Made by a program: the position numbers and the translations under genes. From positions 248,001 through 312,000 of the forward strand of contig CAWJPY010000013.1 in the NCBI GenBank assembly GCA_963844865.1: a stretch of 64,000 bases of DNA, written 5' to 3'. Below are positions 25,079 through 33,752 of the stretch, in pieces. A model generated the notes under the pieces. It ran no database searches and was not told the DNA's origin. It was given only the letters and a program-made list of their open reading frames with translations. Numbering within the stretch: position 1 is the stretch's first letter; every line of letters starts with the position of its first letter. The stretch is from CAWJPY01 sp963844865 (lineage in GTDB: Bacteria; Acidobacteriota; Thermoanaerobaculia; Thermoanaerobaculales; Sulfomarinibacteraceae).

Positions 25079-25464
25079 GGCCCGGACCCTGGATTGGCGG
25101 CCGCGACTCGACGGTGGACCAGCACCACCACCAACGCCATGATGCCGTCGCCGACCCCTGACACCAACACCGCCCAGGGGAGTGGGATCGCAAGCCACGA
25201 TCCGAGCAGGAAGACCACCGCGATGGACTTGGCCGTGAGCAGCACCGAGACGCCCCGGTAGCGGAAGTACTCCAGGAGGTAGGCCGTCGCCAGCGCGAAA
25301 TGGAAGACACCGGCCTGGCGGCCGAAGAAGTCCGGGTCGATCCCGTTCCAGCCGCCGAAGCGCAGCGCCCACTGCGGGGCGAGGAGCAGCATCGAGCCCA
25401 CCATGAAGCTGTGGAGAGCCACCAGGACGATCAGGACGCGCTCGTGCACTGCGGTGAGACGCAT
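25030..25464 (-). CDS. Small membrane protein, last gene of the hyb operon
   Basis: A 144-residue protein with four predicted membrane helices (VLIVLVALHSFMVGSMLLL; FHFALATAYLLEYF; VLLTAKSIAVVFLLGSWLAI; AVLVSGVGDGIMALVVVLVH) and a short hydrophilic tail that overlaps the 3' end of the convergent SDR gene by 49 bp. It starts three bases after the hydrogenase protease stop, so it is co-transcribed with hyb. No recognised family or motif; a role in hydrogenase membrane attachment would be pure guesswork. Confidence 0.72.
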   Translation of the reverse strand: MRLTAVHERVLIVLVALHSFMVGSMLLLAPQWALRFGGWNGIDPDFFGRQAGVFHFALATAYLLEYFRYRGVSVLLTAKSIAVVFLLGSWLAIPLPWAVLVSGVGDGIMALVVVLVHRRVAAANPGSGPQARISPPSSSKVSIT

Positions 25465-25467
25465 GAT

Positions 25468-26004
25468 CTAGTCCTCCCACCAGATGTCGGGGGGCGTGGG
25501 CTCGGGTCGCCGTTTGGGCGCCAGGCCGAGCCGGGTCAGCTCGCCCACCACCACGTCGATCACGGGCCCGACGGCCGCACGGAGGTTCGGGCTGAGAGCG
25601 GTGCCGGCAGCGGTGGACGCCGGGATCACGCCCACCACCACCACCTCTCCGGGGCTCGAGTCGGTGAGCTCGGTGGCCATGAGGGCCTCGCGCAGCCCGG
25701 GTTGATGGGGATTGGTGCGGGGAGGGGGTGGGACGGCGAGGAGCTGCTCGCGGCGGTACACGCGCACGGTGCCCGGCGGCTCGTCGCCGGTGACCGTGTC
25801 GATGATGATCACCGCTCGGGCGTCGGCGAGGTAGGGGAGGAAGTCCAGGCCCGGGGTGCCGACATCGAGCACCTCCACGTCTGGCGGCAGCTCGAGCTCG
25901 CTCTCCAACACACGCGCGACGTAGGGGCCGAAGCCGTCGTCGCTCATGAGAACGTTGCCGACCCCCAACACCCGCACCGCACCCGATCCACCCGCGTCGT
26001 CCAT
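25468..26004 (-). CDS. hybD: [NiFe]-hydrogenase maturation protease, HybD/HyaD type
   Basis: A 178-residue endopeptidase. The conserved start VLGVGNVLMSDDGFGPYVARVLE includes the Ni-sensing Asp/Glu region, and GTPGLDFLPYLADARAVIIIDTV follows. It should remove the C-terminal extension of the HybC large subunit after Ni insertion. A C-terminal GLAPKRRPEPTPPDIWWED tail is specific to this protein. ATG at 26004 chosen over a TTG at 26031. A terminator-like hairpin separates it from hybC, so it may be expressed at a lower level than the structural genes. Confidence 0.9.
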   Translation of the reverse strand: MDDAGGSGAVRVLGVGNVLMSDDGFGPYVARVLESELELPPDVEVLDVGTPGLDFLPYLADARAVIIIDTVTGDEPPGTVRVYRREQLLAVPPPPRTNPHQPGLREALMATELTDSSPGEVVVVGVIPASTAAGTALSPNLRAAVGPVIDVVVGELTRLGLAPKRRPEPTPPDIWWED

Positions 26005-26029
26005 CGTCCCGGCCGTCTCCCTTCGGGGC

Positions 26030-26065
26030 AAGAAAATGGGCCAGGGGCGCAGGCGCCCCTGGCCC
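26030..26065 (-). terminator. Intrinsic terminator between hybC and hybD
   Basis: On the minus strand a 13-bp perfect stem (26065-26053 with 26050-26038) with a two-base CT tip is followed by ATTTTCTT. It lies 22 bp after the hybC stop and 26 bp before the hybD ATG, suggesting partial termination inside the operon. Confidence 0.8.
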
Positions 26066-26086
26066 TGGGCTCGAGATATCCGATCC

Positions 26087-27787
26087 CTACAGCACCCTGA
26101 CGCTGCTCACCTCCTTGCCCTCGGGGTCGAGGGTGTGGATGGCGCAGGCCAGGCAGGGGTCGAACGAGTGCACGGTGCGGAGAACCTCCAGCGGGCGCTC
26201 CGGGTCCGCGATCGGGTTGCCGATGAGGGAGGCCTCGTAGGGACCTTTCTGGTCCTTCTCATCCCGGGGCCCCGCATTCCAGGTGGAGGGGACCACGCAC
26301 TGGTAGTTCTTGATCTTGCCGTTGTCGATGATCACCCAGTGCGACAGGGTCCCGCGCGGGGCCTCATGGTAGCCGAAGCCCTGGCGCTCGCCGGTGGGGT
26401 ACTCCCACGGAGTGAAGATGTCGGTGTCGCCGGATCCGATGTTGCCCACGAGCTTCTGCCAGTGCGAAACGGCGCAGTCGGAGATGACGGCGGCGCGGAT
26501 CGCTCGGGCGGCGTGGCGGCCGAGGGTGGAGTGCAGCACCGCGGGGCTCAGCTTGGCGCCGGCGACCTTCCCGGCCGTCTGCAACATCCAGGTCGCCCAC
26601 TGCTGGGTCGGCTTGTGCCCGCTGGCGAAGCCCACGAGCACCTGGGCCAGTGGCCCTACCTGCATGGGCTTGCCTTCGAAGCGCGGCGCCTTGACCCACG
26701 AGTACTTGCCCTTGTGGTCCAGCTCGGAGTAGGCGGGGACCGTGACCTCCTCGTAGGGGTGGCGGTCCCAATCGCCCTCGTACCAGGAGCGGGCGATGGA
26801 CTCGGTGACGTTCTTCTCGAAGTACGGGTCGTCGAAGGTGGAGATCTGCTTCACCGAGCCGAGGTCGCCGTCGAAGATCGTGCCGCCGGGGAGATCGAAG
26901 GTGGTGCCCTTGGTGTCGGTGGGCATGTCCGGAACGGCAAGGTAGTTGGTCACCCCGGCGCCGTAGGACAGCCACGGTGCGTAGAGGGCGCCTATCGCCG
27001 CCACATCGGGCAGGTAGACCTGGTGGACGAAGTCCCTGACCTCCTCGAGCAGCCCCTTGACCATGTAGAGCTTCTGCATGTTGAGGGTGGCCTCGTTGTC
27101 GAAGTTGATGGCGTTGGCCACCCCGCCCACCGCGAGGTTCTGGATGTTGGGGGTCTTGGCTCCCAGCACGGTGACCGCCTGGAGGGCCTTGCGCTGGTAC
27201 TCCAGCGCCTGCAGGTAGTGGGCCACCGCCAGCAGGTTGACGTCCGGCGGCAGCTTCATGGCTGGATGTCCCCAGTAACCGTTGGTGAAGATGCCGAGCT
27301 GGCCTCGGTTGACGAACCCGGCAAGCTTGGCCTTGGCGGCCTCCATGTCCTTCACGCCGTTGCGCGGCCAGTCGGACAGGGACTCGGCAATCTTGGAAGC
27401 GCCCTTGGGGTCGCCCTTCAATGCCGAAACGACGTCCACCCAGTCCAGCGCCGAGAGCTGGTAGAAGTGGACGATGTGGTCATGCAGCGCATGGCCCGCG
27501 ATGATGATGTTGCGGATGAGCTGAGCGTTGAGCGGGATCTCGATGTCGAGGGCGTTCTCCACGGCCCGCACCGACGCGATGGCGTGCACCGTGGTGCACA
27601 CCCCGCAGATGCGTTGGGTGAAGATCCATGCGTCCCTGGGATCCCGCCCCGTGAGGATGGGCTCGATGCCCCGCCACATCTGGCCGGAGGACCAGGCGTT
27701 CTGGACGCCTTGCCCGTTCACCTCGACATCGATGCGCAGGTGCCCCTCGATGCGGGTGATCGGATCGACAGTGATCATTTTTGCCAT
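26087..27787 (-). CDS. hybC: Group 1 [NiFe]-hydrogenase large subunit (Hyb type)
   Basis: A 566-residue catalytic subunit that oxidises H2 in the periplasm. L1 motif RICGVCTTVHA near residue 60 and L2 motif DPCLACAIH near the end supply the four cysteine ligands of the Ni-Fe centre. After the L2 His, a 15-residue extension (TLDPEGKEVSSVRVL) remains for proteolytic removal by the HybD-type protease. N-terminal ITRIEGHLRIDVEV binds the active-site metal region. Gene order small subunit-hybA-hybB-large subunit and the absence of a cytochrome-b HyaC match group 1c (E. coli hydrogenase 2), which reduces quinone. The partner HybO carries the Tat signal for both. Confidence 0.96.
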   Translation of the reverse strand: MAKMITVDPITRIEGHLRIDVEVNGQGVQNAWSSGQMWRGIEPILTGRDPRDAWIFTQRICGVCTTVHAIASVRAVENALDIEIPLNAQLIRNIIIAGHALHDHIVHFYQLSALDWVDVVSALKGDPKGASKIAESLSDWPRNGVKDMEAAKAKLAGFVNRGQLGIFTNGYWGHPAMKLPPDVNLLAVAHYLQALEYQRKALQAVTVLGAKTPNIQNLAVGGVANAINFDNEATLNMQKLYMVKGLLEEVRDFVHQVYLPDVAAIGALYAPWLSYGAGVTNYLAVPDMPTDTKGTTFDLPGGTIFDGDLGSVKQISTFDDPYFEKNVTESIARSWYEGDWDRHPYEEVTVPAYSELDHKGKYSWVKAPRFEGKPMQVGPLAQVLVGFASGHKPTQQWATWMLQTAGKVAGAKLSPAVLHSTLGRHAARAIRAAVISDCAVSHWQKLVGNIGSGDTDIFTPWEYPTGERQGFGYHEAPRGTLSHWVIIDNGKIKNYQCVVPSTWNAGPRDEKDQKGPYEASLIGNPIADPERPLEVLRTVHSFDPCLACAIHTLDPEGKEVSSVRVL

Positions 27788-27803
27788 CGCGTTCCCTCCT
27801 CCT

Positions 27804-29012
27804 CTACTGCGCCGCCTGGACGGCGCTCGAGCCGGCCAGGATCGGGAAGCGTTTCACGATGATGATGTAGAGCGCCACCTCCGTGGCCACCGCGCCGAGG
27901 GTGATGAACAGCTCCGGCAGGGTGGGGAAGTAGCTCCAGTTCGGGCCCGGGTTGAAGGCGACGATGTAGGTGTCGAAGCGGTACAGGGCTCCCGCGAGCA
28001 GCATCAGCAACGATCCTTGGAAGATCACGCTGAACTTGCGGCGGGAGTTGGGGTTGAGGAACATCACGGTGGGGACCGCGAAGAGGGCGATCTCCACCCA
28101 GAAGAGGATGCTGTAGAAGCCCTGATTGAACATGAGCGCCGTCTTGCCGCTGACGAAGATGTCGCCGAAGCGTATGGCCAGATAGAGCAGGTTGACGATG
28201 ATCATGGCGCCGGCCAGGGAGGCCAGCATGGAGGTCTCGCGCTGGCGCTTGAAGATGGAGCTGGAGATGGCGGCCTCCCACACCACGATCGCGTACCCCA
28301 TGCCGACCACGCTGATGAGGAAGAGCAGGGGAACCCAGCTCGTGTACCACAGGGGATTGAGCTTGTGGCCGGCCAGGAGCATGACGGTGCCCAGGGACGA
28401 CTGGTGCATGGTGGGCAGGAGCAGGCCGAGGGCGAGCACGAAGATGAGTGCCTTGTCCATGAACGCGAGCCAGGCGTCGGCCGACTTGCGGAGGAAGCTG
28501 CTGGACGAAGTCGCCTTGACCTTCTCGGCGAAGGCCGGCGACAGCTCCACCCAGAGCACGAAGACGTAGGCCATGACGCACAGGGCGACCTCGAGCAGCG
28601 CGGAGTTCCAGTTGAACCCGGAAAGGCTCGGAGGCCAGCCGCCGAGCGGGATCTTCCAGATCAACCAGGGGCGGCCGACGTCGATCATGATCGCCACCGC
28701 CGCCATGGTGTAGCCGAGGGCGCTGGTGAGCACGGCGGGGCGCACCACCGGGTGGTACTTCCCCTTGTTGAGGATGTAGGCCAGGATGGCGATGGCGTAA
28801 CCGCCGCAGCCGAGAGCCGTGCCGGTGACCACGTCGAACGCGATCCAGACGCCCCAGGGGTAGCCGTCGGTGAGTCCGGAGACCGCACCGATGCCCGCGG
28901 CGAACCGCCAGATCAGCACCGCGAACCAGGCGGCGATGATGATCATCAGCCACTTGAAGGGTCGTGTCATGAGCGGCCCACCTACCGGTGTCGCATGGTT
29001 CTGGTGTGCCAT
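27804..29012 (-). CDS. hybB: Hydrogenase membrane subunit HybB (NrfD family)
   Basis: A 402-residue integral membrane protein with about ten helices. WFAVLIWRFAAGIGAVSGLTDGYPWGVWIAFDV is the typical HybB/NrfD opening, followed by NKGKYHPVVRPAVL and FNWNSALLEVALCVMAYV. It contains no heme ligands or Fe-S motifs and is expected to bind quinone and accept electrons from HybA; the E. coli homologue is linked to proton translocation. The ATG at 29012 overlaps the hybA stop (ATGA); an internal ATG at 28970 would remove a 14-residue hydrophilic N-terminus. The gene ends 16 bp before hybC. Confidence 0.93.
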   Translation of the reverse strand: MAHQNHATPVGGPLMTRPFKWLMIIIAAWFAVLIWRFAAGIGAVSGLTDGYPWGVWIAFDVVTGTALGCGGYAIAILAYILNKGKYHPVVRPAVLTSALGYTMAAVAIMIDVGRPWLIWKIPLGGWPPSLSGFNWNSALLEVALCVMAYVFVLWVELSPAFAEKVKATSSSSFLRKSADAWLAFMDKALIFVLALGLLLPTMHQSSLGTVMLLAGHKLNPLWYTSWVPLLFLISVVGMGYAIVVWEAAISSSIFKRQRETSMLASLAGAMIIVNLLYLAIRFGDIFVSGKTALMFNQGFYSILFWVEIALFAVPTVMFLNPNSRRKFSVIFQGSLLMLLAGALYRFDTYIVAFNPGPNWSYFPTLPELFITLGAVATEVALYIIIVKRFPILAGSSAVQAAQ

Positions 29013-29908
29013 CACTCACCCCCTTCGGTGTCCGCGGACCGCCGATTGCGCCAGATCACGGCGCCCAGAACGACGTAGAGGGCGGCCGGGGCGATGAAGC
29101 CCTTGTAGACCGCGTGCTGGACCTTCTGGGCGGTCTCGCCCGAGGGCTCCTCGCTGAGCTGGGGCAGACCGAGCTCGTGGAAGTCCACGGAGGCCAGGTA
29201 CAGCACCTGCGTGCCGCCGCCGTCGTGCTCGCCGAAGATCTTGGGCGAGCCCTGTGGGTAGTAGCGGTCAGGATGGGCGGCGATGCGCTCCTTGGCGTCG
29301 GCCAGGAGATCGGTGTACTTCCCGAAGATGACCGCTTCCTTGGGGCAGGCGGCGACGCACCCGGGTAGCACCCCTTCGCGCAGCTTGCCGGTGGACGGGT
29401 CCACGATGAGGTGATGGCAGAGCTCGCACTTCACGATCTTGGGACTGGCGCTCGACCACTGGAACTTGGGGATTTCGTAGGGGCAGGCCACCTGGCAGTA
29501 GCGGCAACCGATGCAGCGGCTGGGGTCCCAGGTGACGATCCCATGGTCCCGCTTCTTCAGGGCGCCGATCATGCAGGCCCGGGTGCATGCAGGGTCGAGG
29601 CAGTGCATGCACTGGGCCTTCATGTACGACTTCAGGTGCCCGTCCTCGTCGTACTCCTTGATGATGTTCTTGGTTGTGGCGTTCAGGTCCGGCGGGGGGT
29701 CGTACAGGTTCCCCGGCAAGTTGTTGGCTTTCTTGCACGCCGTCACGCACGCCCGGCAGCCGATGCAGCGGGTCGCGTCATAGAGCATCCCCACCGCGTC
29801 AGGTGGAGCCTCGGGCACCTCGCTGGCGAGGGCAGGAGTCGACCCCACCGCTGTCCCGGCGCCCGCAACGGCGAGCCCTTTCAGCAGTGATCGGCGGTCG
29901 AGGCTCAT
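29012..29908 (-). CDS. hybA: Hydrogenase Fe-S electron carrier HybA
   Basis: A 298-residue periplasmic ferredoxin-like protein. The N-terminus LDRRSLLKGLAVAGAGTAVG is a Tat signal. Four cysteine clusters follow: CIGCRACVTACKKA, CMHCLDPACTRAC, CIGCRYCQVACPYE and CELCHHL ... CVAACPKEA, enough for four [4Fe-4S] centres. The C-terminal segment IAPAALYVVLGAVIWRN is a membrane anchor. It carries electrons from the small subunit to HybB. Overlaps on both sides (ATGA with hybO and hybB) show translational coupling. Confidence 0.95.
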   Translation of the reverse strand: MSLDRRSLLKGLAVAGAGTAVGSTPALASEVPEAPPDAVGMLYDATRCIGCRACVTACKKANNLPGNLYDPPPDLNATTKNIIKEYDEDGHLKSYMKAQCMHCLDPACTRACMIGALKKRDHGIVTWDPSRCIGCRYCQVACPYEIPKFQWSSASPKIVKCELCHHLIVDPSTGKLREGVLPGCVAACPKEAVIFGKYTDLLADAKERIAAHPDRYYPQGSPKIFGEHDGGGTQVLYLASVDFHELGLPQLSEEPSGETAQKVQHAVYKGFIAPAALYVVLGAVIWRNRRSADTEGGE

Positions 29909-31017
29909 GATTCCTCCTCTCCTCCCTGGGCGAGCTTCTTGGAGGCCATGAGACCGGCTCCGATCACCGCGCCGCCCACCAGACCGGCCGCACCCGCCCA
30001 GGCGGCGCCGGGGCTCTTGCGGTGGTCAGGAAAGATCGGTGGGTGAGCGTCGGGCGGAAGCACGGCGGCCTCGACACGCGCCTTGGTGAAGCCGACCCCC
30101 TTCTCGGTGCATCCGAAGCACGGGAAGCCGACCCCGATGGGCCAGGCGTCGGGGACCTCGCCGAAGTGGTTGACGGAGCACGGCGCGTGGGTCTCGGGCC
30201 CCTTGCAGCCCATGGCGTACAGGCAGTAGCCCAGGCGGTGGTTCTCGTCGCCGAACTGCCGCACGAATCGACCGGCGTCGAAGTGGGCGCGACGGGGGCA
30301 CTGCTCGTGGATGGTGCGGCCGTAGGCGAACATGGGCCGGCCCTTGTCGTCGAGGGCGGGCAGCGTGCCCAGGGCCACGTACTGGAGCACGGTGCCGAGG
30401 AAGTTGTACGGGTTGGCGGGACACCCTGGGATCGTGACCACGGTGGTCCCGGTGAGGATCTCGTTGGCGCCCACCGCGCCGGTGGGGTTGGGATCCGCGG
30501 ATGGGATGCCGCCCCAGGAGGCGCAGGAGCCGATGGCGATGACCGCACCCGCCTTGGAGGCCACGTCCTGGAGCATGTCCTTGGCGGTGCGGCCGGCGAT
30601 CTTGCAGTAGATGCCGTCGTCCTTGGTGGGGATGGCTCCCTCGACGACGCACACGTACTTGCCGGCGTTCTTCTCCATCGCCTCATGCAGAGCGGCTTCC
30701 GCCTGCTCGCCGGCGCCGGCCATGAGGGTCTCCAGGTAGTCGACGGACACCAGGTCCAGAATGAGCTCCGCGACGCCGGGATGGGAGGTGCGGAGCAGCG
30801 ACTCGGTGCAGCCGGTGCACTCCTGGAAGTGCAGCCAGATGACGGACGGCTTGAGGGCGCCGGCCTCGGCCGCTTCGGCCCACTGCTGGCCCACGGCGGC
30901 GGGCAGTCCCACGGCCGCGGCTGCCATCATGCAGGCCTTTACGAAGTCACGTCGATCCAGGCCGGAGTCCTCCGGCGGACCGACGGGACCACCCAACAGT
31001 TGTCCCACTCGCCCCAT
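29905..31017 (-). CDS. hybO: Group 1 [NiFe]-hydrogenase small subunit (Hyb type)
   Basis: A 370-residue subunit. A Tat signal LDRRDFVKACMMAAAAVGLP lies within the first ~45 residues. Mature part: proximal-cluster ligands ECTGCTESLLR, GSCASWGGIPSADPNPTGA, PGCPANPYNF; the medial and distal clusters use cysteines in EQCPRRAHFD, YCLYAMGCKGPETHAPC and FPCFGCTEKG. The proximal site has the standard CTGC, not the six-Cys pattern of oxygen-tolerant enzymes, so a standard anaerobic uptake hydrogenase is likely. A C-terminal helix (AGLVGGAVIGAGLMA) anchors it to the membrane. ATG at 31017 follows GGAAGGAGG. First gene of the operon. Confidence 0.96.
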   Translation of the reverse strand: MGRVGQLLGGPVGPPEDSGLDRRDFVKACMMAAAAVGLPAAVGQQWAEAAEAGALKPSVIWLHFQECTGCTESLLRTSHPGVAELILDLVSVDYLETLMAGAGEQAEAALHEAMEKNAGKYVCVVEGAIPTKDDGIYCKIAGRTAKDMLQDVASKAGAVIAIGSCASWGGIPSADPNPTGAVGANEILTGTTVVTIPGCPANPYNFLGTVLQYVALGTLPALDDKGRPMFAYGRTIHEQCPRRAHFDAGRFVRQFGDENHRLGYCLYAMGCKGPETHAPCSVNHFGEVPDAWPIGVGFPCFGCTEKGVGFTKARVEAAVLPPDAHPPIFPDHRKSPGAAWAGAAGLVGGAVIGAGLMASKKLAQGGEEES

Positions 31018-31069
31018 GGTCGTGCCTCCTTCCGGTTTCACGTACTGAGAGAGAAATCCACTGCCATGG

Positions 31070-31099
31070 AGAATATGCCGCTGGAGTTGGTGGTGTCAA
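31070..31099 (-). promoter_or_regulatory. Predicted sigma70 promoter of the hyb operon
   Basis: A consensus TTGACA (31099-31094) and TATTCT (31075-31070) are separated by 18 bp on the minus strand. Transcription would start near 31063, giving a ~45-base leader with a good ribosome site before hybO. This 159-bp intergenic segment is noticeably richer in A+T than its surroundings. Confidence 0.65.
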
Positions 31100-31176
31100 T
31101 ACAGAACACTGGAATTTGTTCATGGTCTCAAGTAGGCGCTCGACTCCGGACGGAGTATCAGTCGCGGCCTGGAGGG

Positions 31177-31647
31177 TCAGGACAGCTCCGAGCGGAGGGA
31201 TCTCAGCAGCGAGGTGACGCCACGGCGGGCGTTCGCGCTCAGCCCCCGCCCAGGGGCGAGACGGTCCGGCTCGACGGCCCAGAGACGGAACCGCACCTCC
31301 GCCATGCGCGGAAAGCAGTGCAGCATCCAGCGCAGGTTGACGGCCAGGGGCTGGTGGTGGGCTGAGGGGATCGCGGCGGGGAGGGCGAAGAGCTCGCCAT
31401 GGTCGAGCCGGTGGACGGTGCCGGGCGCCGCCCCGCCGAGGAGGGCGTCGACGAGCCAGATGCGCGGCTCTCCCGACCAGACGGCGGGGAGCTGGAGGCT
31501 GTCGGATCCCAGGTCCGCGAGGTGCACGGAGTGGGGGAGGGGGGGACCGGTCGTCAGGCGGTCGAGGACCGCGGGTCCGATGCCGTCGTCGCCCATGAGG
31601 GGATTGCCGAGGGAGGCGATGAGCAGGCGCAGGTCGTCTGCGGGCAT
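31177..31647 (-). CDS. Hydrogenase maturation protease for the group 3b enzyme
   Basis: A 156-residue protease of the HycI/HoxW-like family. ASLGNPLMGDDGIGPAVLDRL is the conserved N-terminal Asp-containing motif, and WLVDALLGGAAPGTVHRL corresponds to the second acidic position. It starts three bases after the hydA stop, so its natural target is that large subunit's short C-terminal tail. It differs from the HybD-type protease at 25468 and may not cross-react. Last gene of the hydBGDA operon. Confidence 0.87.
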   Translation of the reverse strand: MPADDLRLLIASLGNPLMGDDGIGPAVLDRLTTGPPLPHSVHLADLGSDSLQLPAVWSGEPRIWLVDALLGGAAPGTVHRLDHGELFALPAAIPSAHHQPLAVNLRWMLHCFPRMAEVRFRLWAVEPDRLAPGRGLSANARRGVTSLLRSLRSELS

Positions 31648-31650
31648 GGG

Positions 31651-32955
31651 CTAGACGCCGCGGACCACGTGCACGGAGCAGGAGATGCAGGGGTCGTAGG
31701 CGCGGGCCACCATCTCCAGGTTCAGCCTGAGCTGGGCGTCGCTGGTGCCGCCCTGGGCCAGCAGACGCTCGGTGGCGTGGCGCAGGTCGAGCTCGGTGGT
31801 GGCGAGGTTCTGGGCGGTCGGCGTCATGACGTTCGCCGACACCACGCGTCCGTCGTCGTCGAGCTCGTACTCGTGGATCAGGGTGCCGCGCGGCGCCTCC
31901 ACCGCGCCCACCCCGACCCCCGCACGGACCTCGTAGTCCGCCATCTCGCTGGTCGCCTCGTCCATGCCGAGGAGGGCATCGCAGTTGGCGATGCCGCTCT
32001 CCAGGCAGTTGATGATCTCCACCAGCTGTGCCCAGTTGTTGAGGAGGATGTTGTCCGCGATCCCGTGAGGGAAGAGCTCGGTGAACGCCTCGGCGGAGCG
32101 ATCGCGGAGGAAGTGTCCCCACAGGGCCAGGCGGGCGAGGGAGCCGACGGTGTAGGCGTCGCCCGAGGCGAGCGCGGCGTGCTTGGCGTGGGAGTGCTCC
32201 ACCGCGAACTCGTGCGTAACCTCACGGTAGCTGGAGACGGGGTACTCCTCGCCGTTGGAGGTGCAGATGGAGTCGCCGCGGAAACGATAGGTCTCGTCGA
32301 ACGGGCGGAGGGCGACGTAGACCGTGGGTCGGGTCACCCAGTCGGGGACGTCGATGGAGCGGGCGAGCTCCACGAAGCGGAAGGCGGGGTCGATGGCCTG
32401 GGCCAGCTCGTCGCGCAGCACCTCCAGGTCGTGGTGGGAGGGGAGCGTGCCGAAACCGCCGACCAGGGTGTTGATGGGGTGGACGGCGCGGCCGCCGATG
32501 AGGCTCTGCATGCGGTTGCCGAGCTGCTTGAGACGCAGCGCGAAGGCCACCTCCTCCGGGTACCCCTCGGCCATGGCCATGACCGAATCGAATCCCAGGA
32601 AGTCGGGCAGGGCGAGGGCGAAGACGTGCAGGGCGTGGGACTCCAGGGCGGCGCCGCGCAGCATGAGGCCCCGCAGGCGGTAGGAGCGGTCGGTCTGGGG
32701 GATCCCGAGGGCGCTCTCGAGGGCGCGTAGCGCGGCCACGGTGTGGTCGGCCGAGCAGATGGCGCAGACGCGCGTGATGATGCCCTGCACGTCGAGATAG
32801 CTCTTGCCCACCAGCAGCGCCTCGTAGTAACGGCTGCCCTCGTGGATGTCCATGTTGACGTCAGCGACCGTGTCCCCCACCACCTTCACGAAGATGCCGC
32901 CGTGGCCCTCCACGCGGCCGAGGTGGGGGATGGTGATGGTTCTACTCTGCGTCAT
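31651..32955 (-). CDS. hydA: Group 3b [NiFe]-hydrogenase large (alpha) subunit
   Basis: A 434-residue cytoplasmic catalytic subunit. L1 motif RVCAICSADH near residue 63 and L2 motif DPCISCSVH near the C-terminus bind Ni-Fe; only VVRGV follows, the short cleavable tail typical of sulfhydrogenase-type enzymes. N-terminal HLGRVEGHGGIFVKV is the E-motif. Together with the delta, gamma and beta subunits it forms a soluble NAD(P)-linked hydrogenase, which in archaeal relatives can also reduce sulfur or polysulfide. It overlaps the small-subunit gene by 14 bp. Confidence 0.95.
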   Translation of the reverse strand: MTQSRTITIPHLGRVEGHGGIFVKVVGDTVADVNMDIHEGSRYYEALLVGKSYLDVQGIITRVCAICSADHTVAALRALESALGIPQTDRSYRLRGLMLRGAALESHALHVFALALPDFLGFDSVMAMAEGYPEEVAFALRLKQLGNRMQSLIGGRAVHPINTLVGGFGTLPSHHDLEVLRDELAQAIDPAFRFVELARSIDVPDWVTRPTVYVALRPFDETYRFRGDSICTSNGEEYPVSSYREVTHEFAVEHSHAKHAALASGDAYTVGSLARLALWGHFLRDRSAEAFTELFPHGIADNILLNNWAQLVEIINCLESGIANCDALLGMDEATSEMADYEVRAGVGVGAVEAPRGTLIHEYELDDDGRVVSANVMTPTAQNLATTELDLRHATERLLAQGGTSDAQLRLNLEMVARAYDPCISCSVHVVRGV

Positions 32956-33733
32956 GGTCCACCTCGCGCTCCAACCCCAGCTTCATCCACACCGGCGCGG
33001 AGAAGTGCTGCATGCGCGCAGCGATCTCCTTCCAGCTGATGCCGCGGCCCGCGAACATGGTGATGTTGGCGTCGTAGTGCGGCTCCTCGACGGGACCGCG
33101 GCAGCCGGCGCACGGGACGCCGTGGGACGGGCAGCGGGCGCCGCAACCGCCGCGCGTCATGGCGCCGCAGCACACCTCGTGGTGATAGAGAACCCGGCAC
33201 ACCTGCTCTGAGGTCTTGCACTCCCAGCACACCGGCACCTGGCGGAGCTCGGGAACCGAGCCGGCGAGGAGGGCGCTCACGAGCTCCAGGAACTCGTGGC
33301 GCTCGATGGGGCAGCCGGGCAGGCGGTACTCGACGGGGACGAAGTCGGTGGCCGGGCGGGCCTCGACGGTGTCCAGGAAGTCGGCCCCGTCCTGGTAGAC
33401 CTCGTGCTTGAGGACCTCGCGCGGCAGGTCGTTGCGCATGGCGGGCAGCCCGCCCCACACCGCGCAGGTGCCGATGGCGATCAGCGTCCGCGTCCGGGCG
33501 CGCACCTGCCTCAAGGTCGCGAGGTCGCGTTCGGTGGCCACCACTCCTTCCACGAAGGCGATGTCGAGCCGACAGGAGTGGTCGTTCTCGGACTTCGCCA
33601 TCACCCAGTCGACGATGTCCAGCTCGGCGGCCAGGCGCAGCAGGTGGTCCTCGCAGTTCAGGATCTGGAGCTGGTCCCCGGCGCAGCCGGTCAACCCGAA
33701 GATACCGACCTTGGGGCGTGTGTGTGGGTTCAT
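32942..33733 (-). CDS. hydD: Group 3b [NiFe]-hydrogenase small (delta) subunit
   Basis: A 263-residue soluble small subunit without a signal peptide. N-terminal KVGIFGLTGCAGDQLQILNC holds the proximal-cluster region, where the usual CxxC reads C17-A-G-D20: the second ligand position is Asp, with Cys27 nearby. GTCAVWGG and PGCPIERHEF supply further ligands. The last ~90 residues are cysteine-rich (CWECKTSEQVC, CCGAMTRGGCGARCPSHGVPCAGC), enough for two more [4Fe-4S] clusters. It passes electrons from HydA to HydB and HydG. Confidence 0.93.
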   Translation of the reverse strand: MNPHTRPKVGIFGLTGCAGDQLQILNCEDHLLRLAAELDIVDWVMAKSENDHSCRLDIAFVEGVVATERDLATLRQVRARTRTLIAIGTCAVWGGLPAMRNDLPREVLKHEVYQDGADFLDTVEARPATDFVPVEYRLPGCPIERHEFLELVSALLAGSVPELRQVPVCWECKTSEQVCRVLYHHEVCCGAMTRGGCGARCPSHGVPCAGCRGPVEEPHYDANITMFAGRGISWKEIAARMQHFSAPVWMKLGLEREVDHDAE

Positions 33734-33752
33734 GCCATGCTCCGGATGCCGG

